From positions 1 through 64,000 of the forward strand of contig JACPQD010000044.1 in the NCBI GenBank assembly GCA_016190665.1: a stretch of 64,000 nt of DNA, written 5' to 3'. This DNA comes from Chloroflexota bacterium (lineage in GTDB: Bacteria; Chloroflexota; Dehalococcoidia; JACPQD01). The position numbers were made by a program, and so were the translations under genes. Positions 17,255 through 26,551 of this stretch are shown here, piece by piece. The number at the start of each line of letters is the position of its first letter. Position 1 is the first letter of the stretch. Under the pieces are notes generated by a model. It saw only the letters and a list, made by a program, of their open reading frames with translations, was not told the origin of the DNA and did no database searches.

Positions 17255-17300
17255 GAAGCGCGAAGCGGGGAGCGCGAAGCGAGAGGAGCGAAGGCGCCGA
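17255..17300. repeat. GAAGCGCGAAGC-type intergenic repeat
   Basis: GAGAAGCGCGAAGCGGGGAGCGCGAAGCGAGAGG lies in the 211-base gap between larB and the MBL-fold gene. Related copies lie at 59049-59085 and, in the opposite sense, 62205-62233. Confidence 0.5.
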
Positions 17301-17422
17301 GACGCCACTCGCCCGTAGTAGCGAACGTCTCTGTCCGCCAGGGCAGCGCCTTTGTGGGGAAACGGCGGCGTCAGCGGGTGGGCACCGGATAAACGGATAC
17401 TCGGCGTCAGCAGCGCTGTCTT

Positions 17423-18157
17423 CTACCTGAAATCCGCCGGACTCAGCCTCAGCTCATCCCCCGGCAGCATCACCTTCACCCGCGTCGCCGGCGACTCCTT
17501 CTCCACGAACTTGGCGAAGAAGTAGGGCTCTTTGGATTCCATGACGTAGTGCATGGGGATAGCCATCTTCAGCCCCAGCCAGCGGCAGGCGATGGCGCCC
17601 TCGTCCGGGGACATCTCGGCCTCGGCGCCCTTGAAGGCGCCCACGCATACCATGCCTATCTGCGGCTTGTATAGCTCGGCGATCATCTTCATGTCGCCGA
17701 AGATGGCTGTATCGCCCAGATGGTAGAGGCGCAGGTCGTCCTCGGTGTAGATGATAAAGCCCACCGGGTTGCCATAGAGCGGAGGCTCGACTGTCCTCAG
17801 GATGGACGCGTGCCAGGCCTGGACCGCCCGGACCGCAATGCCTTTGAAGCGGCGCACGTAGCCATAGGCCATGCCCTTCGCCCGCTCCGCGGAGATGCCG
17901 TTGCGTAGCAGATGCGTGATCACCGCGTTATCGCTCCACACCGGGCAATCGCACTTCCGGGCTATCTCCAGGGCATCTCCCATATGGTCGCGAGCAGCGT
18001 GGGTCACGATCATGAGATCCGGCGACTCCAGCTCCTCCAGGGTGATGGGGCACTGATCGCTCTCCGAGATGTAAGGGTCGATGAGGACCCTCGTGCCGCT
18101 CTCCGTGGTGAGCTGAAAAGCCGAGACGCCGAGGTACTTCAGTTTGACTTCCGACAT
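17423..18157 (-). CDS. UlaG-like metallo-beta-lactamase-fold hydrolase
   Basis: 244 residues. A metal-binding THAARDHMG replaces the classical HxHxDH: the first two metal histidines read T-H-A-A-R-D-H. Later motifs are YHLGDTAIFGDM and MHYVM, typical of UlaG/UPF0173-type hydrolases. Cytoplasmic; substrate unknown. It lies 188 bases downstream of the three-gene UGSC array on the same strand and could be part of the same unit. The loss of one canonical histidine (H-x-H to A-x-R-D-H context) should be noted when assigning activity. Confidence 0.75.
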   Translation of the reverse strand: MSEVKLKYLGVSAFQLTTESGTRVLIDPYISESDQCPITLEELESPDLMIVTHAARDHMGDALEIARKCDCPVWSDNAVITHLLRNGISAERAKGMAYGYVRRFKGIAVRAVQAWHASILRTVEPPLYGNPVGFIIYTEDDLRLYHLGDTAIFGDMKMIAELYKPQIGMVCVGAFKGAEAEMSPDEGAIACRWLGLKMAIPMHYVMESKEPYFFAKFVEKESPATRVKVMLPGDELRLSPADFR

Positions 18158-18293
18158 GGGTTATCGCTCCTTCTCTAGAAAGAATCCTCCTGAGCTGGCA
18201 GCGCGCCGGGACAGGCACGAACCGGGCCGCCTGGCTCGGGGCGAGGCAGGGCTCCGATCACGGTCCATCCCCCGGGTACGGCTCGGGCAAGCC

Positions 18294-18338
18294 AGCCGTC
18301 AGACTTGTCCGACAGGTCCGACCAGTCCGACTACCGCA
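18294..18338. repeat. GTCCGAC/GTCAGAC intergenic repeat
   Basis: GTCAGACTTGTCCGACAGG then TCCGACCAGTCCGAC. A related GTCTGAC element is at 49948-49985. It lies between the UGSC array and the hydrolase gene. Confidence 0.5.
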
Positions 18339-18344
18339 TCGCCC

Positions 18345-20036
18345 CTACCTGCGCGACCTTCTGAAGTCGTTCATCGACTTCACGGGCGTCCCATCCTTGA
18401 AGGCGATGGGCCGCGTAACGGCCCTCGTAGAGTCGAAGAAGCTGGCCACGAAGGACGCGTGGGACCCGCCGCCCCCCGCCACAAGAACCATGATTTCCTC
18501 CGGCGAGCTGGCCACCTTGTGTATGGGGTGTTCCTTCACCAGGGAATGCCCTTTCACCCGCTCGGAGATAATGTAGGGCGGATAGGGGGCGCGGGCATAC
18601 TTGAAGAGGTAATCACGGATAGACTTCTTGTCGAAGCCATCCCGCTTCAGCACCATCGCCTGCTCCGGTCCGAAAATGCACAGCGGCTGGCCACCGCCGG
18701 CTATGATGTTGTTAGAGCCGGAGGCGACCATGTTGCCCACCATGGTGCTCAGCAGCCCCTTGCCCGTGGTGCTCATCATGTCAATGATATTGTGCGGGGC
18801 CGCGCCCCCGAAGACGGTCACCGTGGAGACGTCCTCCGGGTAGCCCAGCTCCACATGCAGCGGCTCCCAGGGGTTCTCGTCCTCGTTCTCAGCGATGCAC
18901 AGCGAATACTTCCCCGCCTGGCCGAAGGTCGACCGGTCGTAGATGCCCGGCTCGCCCCCAGCGATGTTCAGCACCACCAGGCGCACTGCCCTGCCAATGG
19001 TGGCGTTGGCCCGCATCACGGAGCCAAAGAGCCCGTAGCCGTAGTTCACCTCCAGCTCCTTGACCACCGGCCCGTTAATTATCACGATAGGCGTCGCCGG
19101 GTTAGTCGTGGCGATGATGCCCGGCAGGTTGAACTCCGGCGCGGACATGGCCTCCACCGCCGCCAGCACCACAGGGAAGTACGCCGGCAGACAGCCCGCC
19201 ATCACCGCGTTGATGGCTATCTTCTCCACCGTCGCCTTGCCCCGGCGCGGCTTGAAGACGGCCACTACCTCCCGGGGATCGCGGTCGGTGTACTCCAGCA
19301 TCCGCGCCACTTCGGAACGGGTGGGCGGAACGATGGGCAGCCCGTCGGTCCAGCCCCTTCCGTAGAAGAGGCGATTGGCGGCCTCGATCTCAGCGCTTCC
19401 CTTGACCTCCACCCCCTCGGCGGCGAAGGCGGGCCGGCTGCGCACCGCGGCCTTAGGCTGCGGGTATCCCTTATCTCGGTATTCCTCATCCAGCTTGCCG
19501 GCTGGGGTGGTGAGCACGTGGACGATCTCCGGGAGGTTCCGCTCCGCGTGGACTTTGACCTGCTCGGGCGTGAAGCGCTTGGGCGGGTGCGGCTCGAGGA
19601 CCACCGGCAACTGAGGCAGGCCCAGGGCGGTCAGCTCCTCCCTGGCCAGTTGCCCAAACTCCTCGGAGGCCACATAGGCCGTGGGCACACCCCTCTTCTC
19701 CAGCTCGACCACATCGTGGACACTCCACGAAGTGCAGGAGCCTCAGTCGCCGTGGGCGTGGACCACGAAGGCGGCCTTCTTCGCCAGGTCGTCAAGCACT
19801 TCGGGAGGCGTCGGGCGCGCCGTGTCCGGCTTCTTATATCTCACCGCGCCGGCGAGGCCGTACTTGGCGCTGAGCACCTCCTCCACCCGCTCCAGATAGA
19901 CGTCGCTATTGATCTTGTTGTTATCAATAAAACAACCGATCTTGCCTTCGAGGGTGTCCAGGCGGGAAGCCAGGTTCAGCGCCACCGCATCGACCTCGCC
20001 TATCGGGTTGAGCAGGACATCTGTCTGTGTGGCCAT
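18345..20036 (-). CDS. UGSC-family selenoprotein (array gene 3), TGA read as Sec98
   Basis: 563 residues when TGA 19743-19745 is read as selenocysteine. The motif reads HAHGD-U-G-S-C-TSWSVHDVVELE, the family hallmark. The C-terminal part contains GWTDGLPIVPPT (about 229-240), NAVMAGC and a long conserved block with GGEPGIYDRSTFGQAG. A stop here would remove 83% of the protein, yet the downstream frame is open and closely matches two neighbouring paralogues. The start follows the previous gene's stop by two bases (AAGGAGG inside that gene), so translation is coupled. A redox role for the Sec/Cys pair is likely; the substrate is unknown. Confidence 0.92.
19714..19745 (-). promoter_or_regulatory. 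Sec codon and bacterial SECIS candidate
   Basis: TGA at 19745-19743, 12 bases, then the perfect 7-bp stem TCGTGGA/TCCACGA around the loop GTG. The loop G is 20 bases after the TGA. The same hairpin occurs in the two adjacent paralogues. Confidence 0.75.
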
Positions 20037-20038
20037 GG

Positions 20039-21730
20039 TTACTTCGCCCTCCTTCTCTTGAACTCCTCAACTGTCTTAACTAGGGCGCCATTCTTCAGGG
20101 CGAGGGGCCTCGAGGCGGCCCGCGTGGCGTCCAGGAAGCTGGCTACGAAGGACGAGTGGGAGCCTCCGCCGCCGGCCACCATAATCATGATCTCGTCTGG
20201 ACTCAGCGCCACCCGATGTATAGGGTGGTCCTGCCAGGTGAAGCACAGCTCCTCGTTCTCCGCGCTAATGGAATAGGCGGGATAAGGGGCGCGAGCGTAC
20301 TCGTAGATGTAGTCGCGGACCTTCTTCTTATCGAAGCCGTCGCGGGCCAGCACGGCCGCCTGCTCCGGACCGAGAATGACCAGCGGCTGGCCGCCGCCGG
20401 TGCAGATGTTGTTGCTGCCCGTGGCCACCAGGTTGCCGCAGATGGTGGAGAGGATACCCTCCGCTGTGGTGCTGGTCATGTCCAGGATGTTCTGCGGCGC
20501 CGCGCCGCCGAAGACGGTCACCACGGAGGCGTCCTTCGAGTATCCCAGCTCCACGTGCAGCGGCTCCCAGGGGTTCTCCGCTTCGTTCTCGGCGATACAC
20601 ATCGAGTACTTGCCCGCCTGGCCGAAAGTGGAGCGGTCGTAGATGCCCGGCTCCCCTCCCGCGATGTTCAGCACCACCAGGCGCACCGCACGACCTATCG
20701 TGGCGTTAGCCCGCATCACGGACCCGAAGAGCCCGTAGCCGCAGTTCACCTCGAGTTCCTTCACCACCGGCCCGTTCATGATGACCATGGGCGACGCGGG
20801 GTTCGTCGTGGCGATGATGCCCTGCAGGTTGAACCTGGGTTCACCCATGGCCTCCACGGCCGCCAGCACCACCGGGAAGTACTCCGGGACGCACCCCGCC
20901 ATCACGGCGTTGATGGCTATCTTCTCCACCGTCGCCTTGCCGCTCCGCGGCTTGAAAACGGCCACCTCCTCCTGGGGGTCGCGGTCGGTGTACGCCAGCA
21001 TTTTCTCCACCGCCGAGCGCGTCGGCGGGATGATAGGCAGGCCGTCGGTCCAACCCCGGCCGTAGAAGATGCGGTTTGCCGCCGTGGGGCTCCCCTTGAG
21101 CTCCAGCGACTCCGGTGCGAAGGCGGGCCGGCTGCGCACCGCCGCCTTGGGCTGAGGGTAGGCTTTCTTGCGATATTCCTCGACCAGCTCTTCGGCGGGC
21201 GTGGTCAGCACGTGCACCACCTCGGCCAGCGCCTTATCAGCGAAGGGGCGGAACTGGTCCGCCGTGAAGCGCTTGGGCGGGTGCGGCGACATGATGATAG
21301 GAAGCTGGGGCATGCCCAGCGCTTCCGAGTCGTCCCGGCCCAGTCGGGCGAACTCCTCGGAGGCGAAGTAGGCCGTGGGAATGCCCCTTTTCTCCAGCTC
21401 GACGACGTCGTGGACACTCCACGAGGTGCAGGAGCCTCAGTCGGCGTGGGCGTGGACGACAAAATCACACTTCGCCGCCATCTCATCGATAATCTCCTGA
21501 GGGGCAGGCACGCTAGAGAGAGGCTTCGTCCGCATGATGGCTTCCGCCATACCGTATTTCTCTTTGAGAAGCTCCAACAGGCGCGCCAGGAAGACATCGC
21601 TGTTCACCTTGTGGTTGTCGATGAAGCCACCCACCGTCCCCTCCAGGCTCTTCAGCCTAGGGGCCAGCTTCAGTTGCTGCACGTCGACTTCCCCGACGGG
21701 GTTGAGCAGAACGTCAGTTTCAGCTACCAT
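20039..21730 (-). CDS. UGSC-family selenoprotein (array gene 2), TGA read as Sec98
   Basis: 563 residues through TGA 21437-21439. GGAGG is five bases before ATG 21730. The N-terminal 97 residues begin MVAETDVLLNPVGEVD and end FVVHAHAD, then U-G-S-C. The rest is colinear with array gene 3 with no gaps in length, and similarity stays high after the TGA. The two genes arose by tandem duplication and are retained as full-length copies, which argues for separate substrates or dosage rather than decay. Between this gene and array gene 1 is a 386-base gap with three hairpins. Confidence 0.92.
21408..21439 (-). promoter_or_regulatory. Sec codon and bacterial SECIS candidate
   Basis: Same layout as at 19714-19745: TGA, 12 bases, TCGTGGA-GTG-TCCACGA. 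The base changes in this region relative to the other copies fall outside the stem. Confidence 0.75.
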
Positions 21731-21833
21731 AGTACCTCCGAGTGAAGTTGCGCCAATCAGGATGCATCTGATGCCCCCTTTGCCGGTCTTAACAAGAACA
21801 TGTGCCCTTCGGCGGACTCATCAACCCCCTAAA

Positions 21834-21909
21834 TCCCCCAATCTTGGGGGACTTTACTGGACCTGGGGGACACCCCCAGACCCCCGCCAGAGGCGCTGCG
21901 CCCTCTGGA
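21834..21909. repeat. Three consecutive hairpins between UGSC genes
   Basis: TCCCCCA-atct-TGGGGGA, CTGGGGG-aca-CCCCCAG and CCAGAGG...CCTCTGG follow one another in the 386-base gap. They could terminate transcription or stabilise mRNA ends; no T-tract of length follows on the minus strand. No gene was seen in the gap. Confidence 0.6.
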
Positions 21910-21929
21910 CTCCCGCTCCTCCGTCACTA

Positions 21930-21972
21930 GCGTGGCGTCCCTCCCTCTTCAGGGGATAAGAGGGAGAGGTCC
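21930..21972. repeat. Dispersed repeat, inverted copy of 9865-9937
   Basis: GCGTGGCGTCCCTCCCTCTTC then AGGGGATAAGAGGGAGAGGTCC. The AAGAGGG/CCCTCTT arms form a hairpin. Related to the element before the DtxR-like gene. Confidence 0.55.
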
Positions 21973-22116
21973 AACCCCACCCCACATCCCGCCTTTCTGT
22001 CGCAACAATATGAAGGCGTTTATCTGGGAACCATGAAAGGGCAATCAACAAGGAGAGGCTTGTTTTCGCCTTCGCCGAGCTGGGTCGCTATCCCCTTCTC
22101 GTCTTGAACCCTGAGC

Positions 22117-23796
22117 TTAACTCAGGGTGAACTCCTGCACCGATTTCACGGGCGTCCCGTCCTTCAGGGCGATGGGGCGCGTGACCGCCCGCGTGCCATC
22201 GAAGAAGCTGGCGACGAAGGAGGAATGGGAGCCCCCGCCGCCGGCCACCATGATCATGATCTCCTCCGGGCTGCTGGCCACTGTGTGAACTGGGTGGTCC
22301 TGCCAGGTGAAGCATAGGTCCTCGTGATCGGCGGCGATAGTGTACGGCGGATAGGGGGCTCGTGCGTACTCGTAAATGTATTCCCGTATCTTCTGCTTGT
22401 TGAAGCCATCCCGCGCCAGCACGGCGGCTTGCTCCGGCCCGAAGATAATGAGCGGCTGGCCGGCGCCGGCGGCGATATTGTTGCTGCCGGAGGCCACCAT
22501 GTTGCCGCACATGGTGGACAGGATGCCCTCCCCTGTGGTGCTGGTCATATCCAGCACGTTCTGGGGCGCCGCGCCGCCAAAGACGGTCACTGTGGATACC
22601 TCTTTGCGGTAGCCACGCTCCACGTTCAAAGGCTCCCAGGGGTTCTCCGCCTCGTTCTCGGCCATGCAGAGGGAGTATTTGCCCGCCTGGCCGAAGGTGG
22701 AGCGGTCATAGATGCCCGGCTCACCGCCAGCTATGTTCAGCACCACCAGGCGGACCGCGCGGCCGATGGCGGCGTTGGCCCGCATCACCGAGCCAAACAG
22801 GCCATAGCCGCAGTTAACCTCCAGCTCCTTCACCACGGGCCCATTGATGATGAGCAGCGGCGAAGCGGGGTTGGTGGTGGCGATGATGCCCGCCAGATTG
22901 AACTCCGGCGCCGCCATCGCCTCCACCGCGGCCAGGACTACGGGGAAGTACTCCGGAATGCACCCGGCCATCACCGCGTTGATGGCTATTTTCTCCACCG
23001 TAGCCTTGCCGCGACGCGGCTTGAAGATCGCCATCACCTCATCAGGGTCCCGGTCAGTGTACTGGAGCATCCGGGCCACCGCCGGGCGAGTGGGTGGGAT
23101 GATGGGCAGGCCGTCCGTCCAGCCGCGTCCGTAGAAGAGACGGTTGGCGGCCTCGATGCTGCCGCGCACCTCCGGGCCCTCGGCGGCGAAGACGGGCCGG
23201 CTCCTGACGACGGCCTTGGGCCTGGGGTATTCCTTGTTCCGGTACTCCTTCGCCAACTGGTCGGCCGGCGTCGTCAAGACGTGGACGATCTCGGGGACGG
23301 CGGCATCGGCGAAGGTGCGGAACTGGTCGGCGGTGTAGCGCTTGGGGGGGTGAGGGACGACAATGATGGGCAGTTGTGGCATACCCAGCGCCAACAACTC
23401 CTCCTTGGCCAGGAGCGCGAACTCCTCCGAAGCAATGTAGGCAGTGGGGACGCCCTTTTGCTCCAGCTCGACGACATCGTGGACACTCCACGAGGTGCAG
23501 GAGCCTCAATCAGCGTGGGCATGCACCACAAAGGCGCTCTTCTCGACCTCAGCCATCACCGTCGGCGGCACGGGCTTGGAGGAGCTGGGCTTCCTGGTGA
23601 TGAAGGAGCTGCTCATGCCGTGTTTTTCGACCAGCAACTCGGCGACGCGCGCGATGAGGACATCGCTGTTCACCTTGTTGTTATCGATGAAGCCGCCGGC
23701 TGTGCCCTGAAGCGTTTTCAGCCGGGGGGCCAGCTTGAGTTCCGCCGCATCCACCTCTCCCACGGGGTTAAGCAGGACATCCGTCTCGGCAACCAC
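22117..23796 (-). CDS. UGSC-family selenoprotein (array gene 1), TGA read as Sec97
   Basis: 559 residues through TGA 23506-23508, starting at GTG 23796 behind GGAGGAGG. It has the same plan as the other array members: MVAETDVLLNPVGEVDAAEL, then VVHAHAD-U-GSCTSWSVHD, then GWTDGLPIIPPT and NAVMAGCIPEYFP. It is the promoter-proximal copy. In all three array proteins the residues next to Sec are identical (U-GSCTSWSVHDVVELE), while the first ~95 residues and the region around 110-160 vary more. That pattern fits a common redox centre with different binding surfaces. Selenocysteine insertion genes (selA, selB, selC, selD) are not in the window. Confidence 0.92.
23477..23508 (-). promoter_or_regulatory. 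Sec codon and bacterial SECIS candidate
   Basis: Third copy of TGA, 12 bases, TCGTGGA-GTG-TCCACGA. Confidence 0.75.
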
Positions 23797-24046
23797 GCTC
23801 GCCTCCTCCCACGGGGGGTAGGGGCACGGTGTCCCGATTGCATCGGGATGCCCCTACTCAAGGATGGCCCTATCCTATATCCGATGTGAAGGTTTGTCAA
23901 GGGATTGGCGTCCGGAGCTTCTCCTCTGCAGGGGTTGGCGGCGGGAGACAAGCCCCCGCCCTAAAGGTCGCTTTGACACGGGCGGCATCGCAAGTGTACA
24001 CTTAAGTCGATACGTACGTAACGTCCTTTAATCCGGAAGATCGGAC

Positions 24047-24301
24047 ATGACCGATGTGCCCACCGTAGAAGCCAGACAACGGTTTTCGGAGATAGTCAGT
24101 CGAGCCGCCTACGGCAAGGAGCGCATAGTCTTGACGCGTCGAGGAAACAGGCTCGCCGCCATAGTCCCCATCGAAGATATCGAGCTGCTGGAAGCGTTGG
24201 AAAACCGACTGGACCTCGAAGATGCGCGCGCGGCGCTCTCGGACTCCACGGAGAAGGGGACGATCCCCTGGCAGAAGATCAAAGCCGACTTGGGCCTTTA
24301 G
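24047..24301 (+). CDS. Phd/YefM-family antitoxin
   Basis: 84 residues. VEARQRFSEIVSRAAYGKERIVLTRRGNRLAAIVPIED is the standard Phd/YefM DNA-binding fold, followed by an acidic C-terminal arm that should wrap the toxin. It lies six bases before a RelE-like toxin gene, the usual order for yefM-relE type modules, and should repress its own promoter. The partner toxin appears frameshifted. Confidence 0.85.
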   Translation: MTDVPTVEARQRFSEIVSRAAYGKERIVLTRRGNRLAAIVPIEDIELLEALENRLDLEDARAALSDSTEKGTIPWQKIKADLGL

Positions 24302-24307
24302 GCGAAC

Positions 24308-24576
24308 ATGGCTTACATCATAGAGTTCGCCGCCGGCGCGGAGCGCGCGTTCAGGAAACTTCCCGGGCGGCTCCAGGCTCGGTCGAGACCCCACATAGAC
24401 GCACTGGCGGGTGAGCCGCGGCCCGTGGCGCAGAGCCGCTCTCGGGGGAAAGAGGCCTCTATCGCCTCCGGGTGGGCGACCACCGAATAGTATACATTGT
24501 GGAAAGCGAGCGACTGATCGTGCTCGTGTTGAAGGCTGGGCATCGGAAGGACGTTTACCGCCGGATGAGAGGATAG
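24308..24576 (+). pseudogene. RelE/ParE-type toxin, frameshifted by one base
   Basis: The first 41 codons read MAYIIEFAAGAERAFRKLPG and on to GEPRPV, then shift out of frame at about 24427. One frame over, the RelE ending resumes at once: LSGERGLYRLRVGDHRIVYIV, then LVLVLKAGHRKDVYRRMRG and a stop at 24574. The whole span is 269 bases, exactly one short of a multiple of three, so a single base was lost near GTGGCG. Uncorrected, the product stops at 60 residues without the catalytic C-terminus. Either the toxin is truly inactivated while the antitoxin remains, or there is a sequencing indel. Confidence 0.85.
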
Positions 24577-24807
24577 CCACACATAGGCAGGGGGCCATAA
24601 CGCGGGCGTTCATAACCCACACCTGCAATCATGGCGGCCCAGTTGGTGCAGGCAGGCCAGCTTTGCGGCATGTCGCTGTCCGTACTATGCTGGACACGAG
24701 AGGCGTCGGACGCCGTTTTCTCAGCCCCCTCTAATGTTCAAACCCCAGCTTTGTGCTACGCTACCTTCTGACGGCGCGCCGTGAAGACCGCTCCGCTATC
24801 CCTTTGT

Positions 24808-24836
24808 TTGACTCACCATAATCGGCAAGCTATAAT
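24808..24836 (+). promoter_or_regulatory. Sigma-70-type promoter of the Gld-like ABC operon
   Basis: TTGACT, 17 bases, TATAAT, 62 bases before the first start codon. The rest of the 24577-24897 gap shows no gene. Confidence 0.75.
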
Positions 24837-24897
24837 ATCCATTTGAAGTCCGTCAGCCCCGACTCGTCGGGGCGAGAAAGGGAGGCCTCCACCATTC

Positions 24898-25836
24898 ATG
24901 ATTGAGGTCGAAAAGCTTACCAAGTTCTATGGCGATTTCCCCGCCATCGAGGACGTCAGCTTCTCGGTGAAGAAAGGGGAGATCCTGGGATTTCTGGGCC
25001 CCAACGCGGCGGGGAAGACCACGGCGATGCGCATCCTTACCTGCTTCATGCCGCCTTCCAGCGGCACGGCGCGCATAGCCGGCTACGACATCCTCGACCA
25101 GTCCCTGGAGGTGCGCAAGCACATCGGCTACCTGCCGGAGATGGTCCCCCTTTACACGGACATGACGGTGCGCGCCTATCTGGGTTTCATGGGCGCCATC
25201 CGCGGCATGAACGGCAGCAAGATCAAGAAACGCATCGACGACGTCGTGGACCTCTGCCGGCTGGAGGAATATGTCGACACCCCCACCGGCAGGCTCTCCA
25301 AGGGCTTCCGCCAGCGCGTCGGCATCGCTCAGGCGGTCCTGCACGAGCCGGATGTCCTGATTCTAGACGAGCCGACGGTGGGCATCGACCCCCGCCAGGT
25401 GGTGGAGACCAGAAAGCTGATCAAGGACCTGGGCAAGGACCACACGATCATCTTGAGCACGCACATCCTTCCCGAGGTCAGCATGGTCTGCGAGCGTGTC
25501 ATCATCATCAACGAGGGCCACGTGGTGGCTATGGACCGCCCGGAGAACCTGTCCGCCCGACTGTCAGGTGCGGAGCGCATGACTTTGGAGGTGCGGGGCC
25601 CGGTGAGGGACGTAGTGGCGCGCGTCCGCCAGATCAAGGGCGTCCGGGACGTGACCTGGGAGGGCATCGACGAGACGAAGAACCGCTATACGATCCTTTG
25701 TCGGCCGGGCAATGACATCCGCGAGGCGCTGGCGTCCACGGTCGTCCAGAGCGGCTGGGGCCTGCTGGGCCTTCAAGCGGGCGGCCTGAGCTTGGAAGAG
25801 ATATTCTTGAAGCTAACCACCAAAGAGGAGATTTAG
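24898..25836 (+). CDS. ABC-2 type transporter ATPase (GldA/CcmA-like)
   Basis: 312 residues. Walker A GPNAAGKTT, signature LSKGFRQRV, Walker B VLILDEPTVGID and switch ILSTH. The C-terminal ~90 residues form the accessory domain seen in GldA and other ABC-2 exporters. First gene of a four-gene unit with an ABC-2 permease, a GldG-like protein and a DUF4340 protein. Although named after gliding motility in Bacteroidota, such units are widespread in non-gliding bacteria, where the exported substrate is unknown. Confidence 0.88.
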   Translation: MIEVEKLTKFYGDFPAIEDVSFSVKKGEILGFLGPNAAGKTTAMRILTCFMPPSSGTARIAGYDILDQSLEVRKHIGYLPEMVPLYTDMTVRAYLGFMGAIRGMNGSKIKKRIDDVVDLCRLEEYVDTPTGRLSKGFRQRVGIAQAVLHEPDVLILDEPTVGIDPRQVVETRKLIKDLGKDHTIILSTHILPEVSMVCERVIIINEGHVVAMDRPENLSARLSGAERMTLEVRGPVRDVVARVRQIKGVRDVTWEGIDETKNRYTILCRPGNDIREALASTVVQSGWGLLGLQAGGLSLEEIFLKLTTKEEI

Positions 25837-25840
25837 TCCG

Positions 25841-26551
25841 GTGAGAAACACGACGTCTATCGCGGTCAAAGAGCTTCGCTCGTACTTCGCCTCCCCTATC
25901 GCCTATGTGGTGACCGCCGTCTTTCTGGTCATCACCGGCTATTTCTTCGCTTTCAACATCGTCAACGCGCAGGAAGCTACCATAAGGGGGTTCCTCTTCC
26001 CGGGTGGCTTCGTCATGCTGCTTCTGGCGCCCATCCTGACCATGCGCCTCCTGGCCGAGGAGCAAAAGATGGGCACGCTGGAGCTGTTATTGACGGCACC
26101 AGTCAGAGATGCTGAGGTGGTTCTCGGCAAGTACGTGGCCAGCATCCTGATCTACCTGGCCATGATCGCCTTGACCCTTTACTACCCCGTGCTTCTCTTC
26201 CTCTTCGGCGATCCGGACCCGGGGCCGATCGCCAGCGGCTATCTGGGTCTGTTCCTTCTTGGCGCCGCTTTTATCGCTGTGGGGATACTGGCCTCCTCGC
26301 TCTCCAGCAATCAGATCGTGGCCGCGGTCATCGGCTTCGGGATACTGATACTCCTATGGGTCATCAACGGCGCCGGGGGATTCCTTAGCGGCCCACCCAA
26401 GGCCGTCGTCGATTACCTGGCGCTGCCCGCCCATTTCGGTGACTTTGCGGCGGGCATAATCGACACCAAGAACTTGATTTACTACCTGAGCCTCACCGCG
26501 CTGTTCCTGTTCCTGGCGGTGAGGTCTCTGGAAACCAGGAGATGGAGATAA
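25841..26551 (+). CDS. ABC-2 type permease (GldF-like)
   Basis: 236 residues from GTG 25841, four bases after the ATPase stop. Six predicted membrane segments and the family-typical motifs ELRSYFASPIAYV at the start and LLAEEQKMGTLELLLTAPV in the middle. It pairs with the ATPase upstream. Its stop TAA overlaps the next ATG (TAATG), so the permease and GldG-like protein are translationally coupled. Confidence 0.88.
   Translation: MRNTTSIAVKELRSYFASPIAYVVTAVFLVITGYFFAFNIVNAQEATIRGFLFPGGFVMLLLAPILTMRLLAEEQKMGTLELLLTAPVRDAEVVLGKYVASILIYLAMIALTLYYPVLLFLFGDPDPGPIASGYLGLFLLGAAFIAVGILASSLSSNQIVAAVIGFGILILLWVINGAGGFLSGPPKAVVDYLALPAHFGDFAAGIIDTKNLIYYLSLTALFLFLAVRSLETRRWR

Noticed and set aside
18144-20276. 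710-codon open frame opposite a UGSC gene (and similar ones at 20156-21745, 22324-23889, 1071-2780)
   Set aside because: Long antisense frames arise in GC-rich genes through codon bias. They show no family motifs, and the sense frames are clearly conserved.
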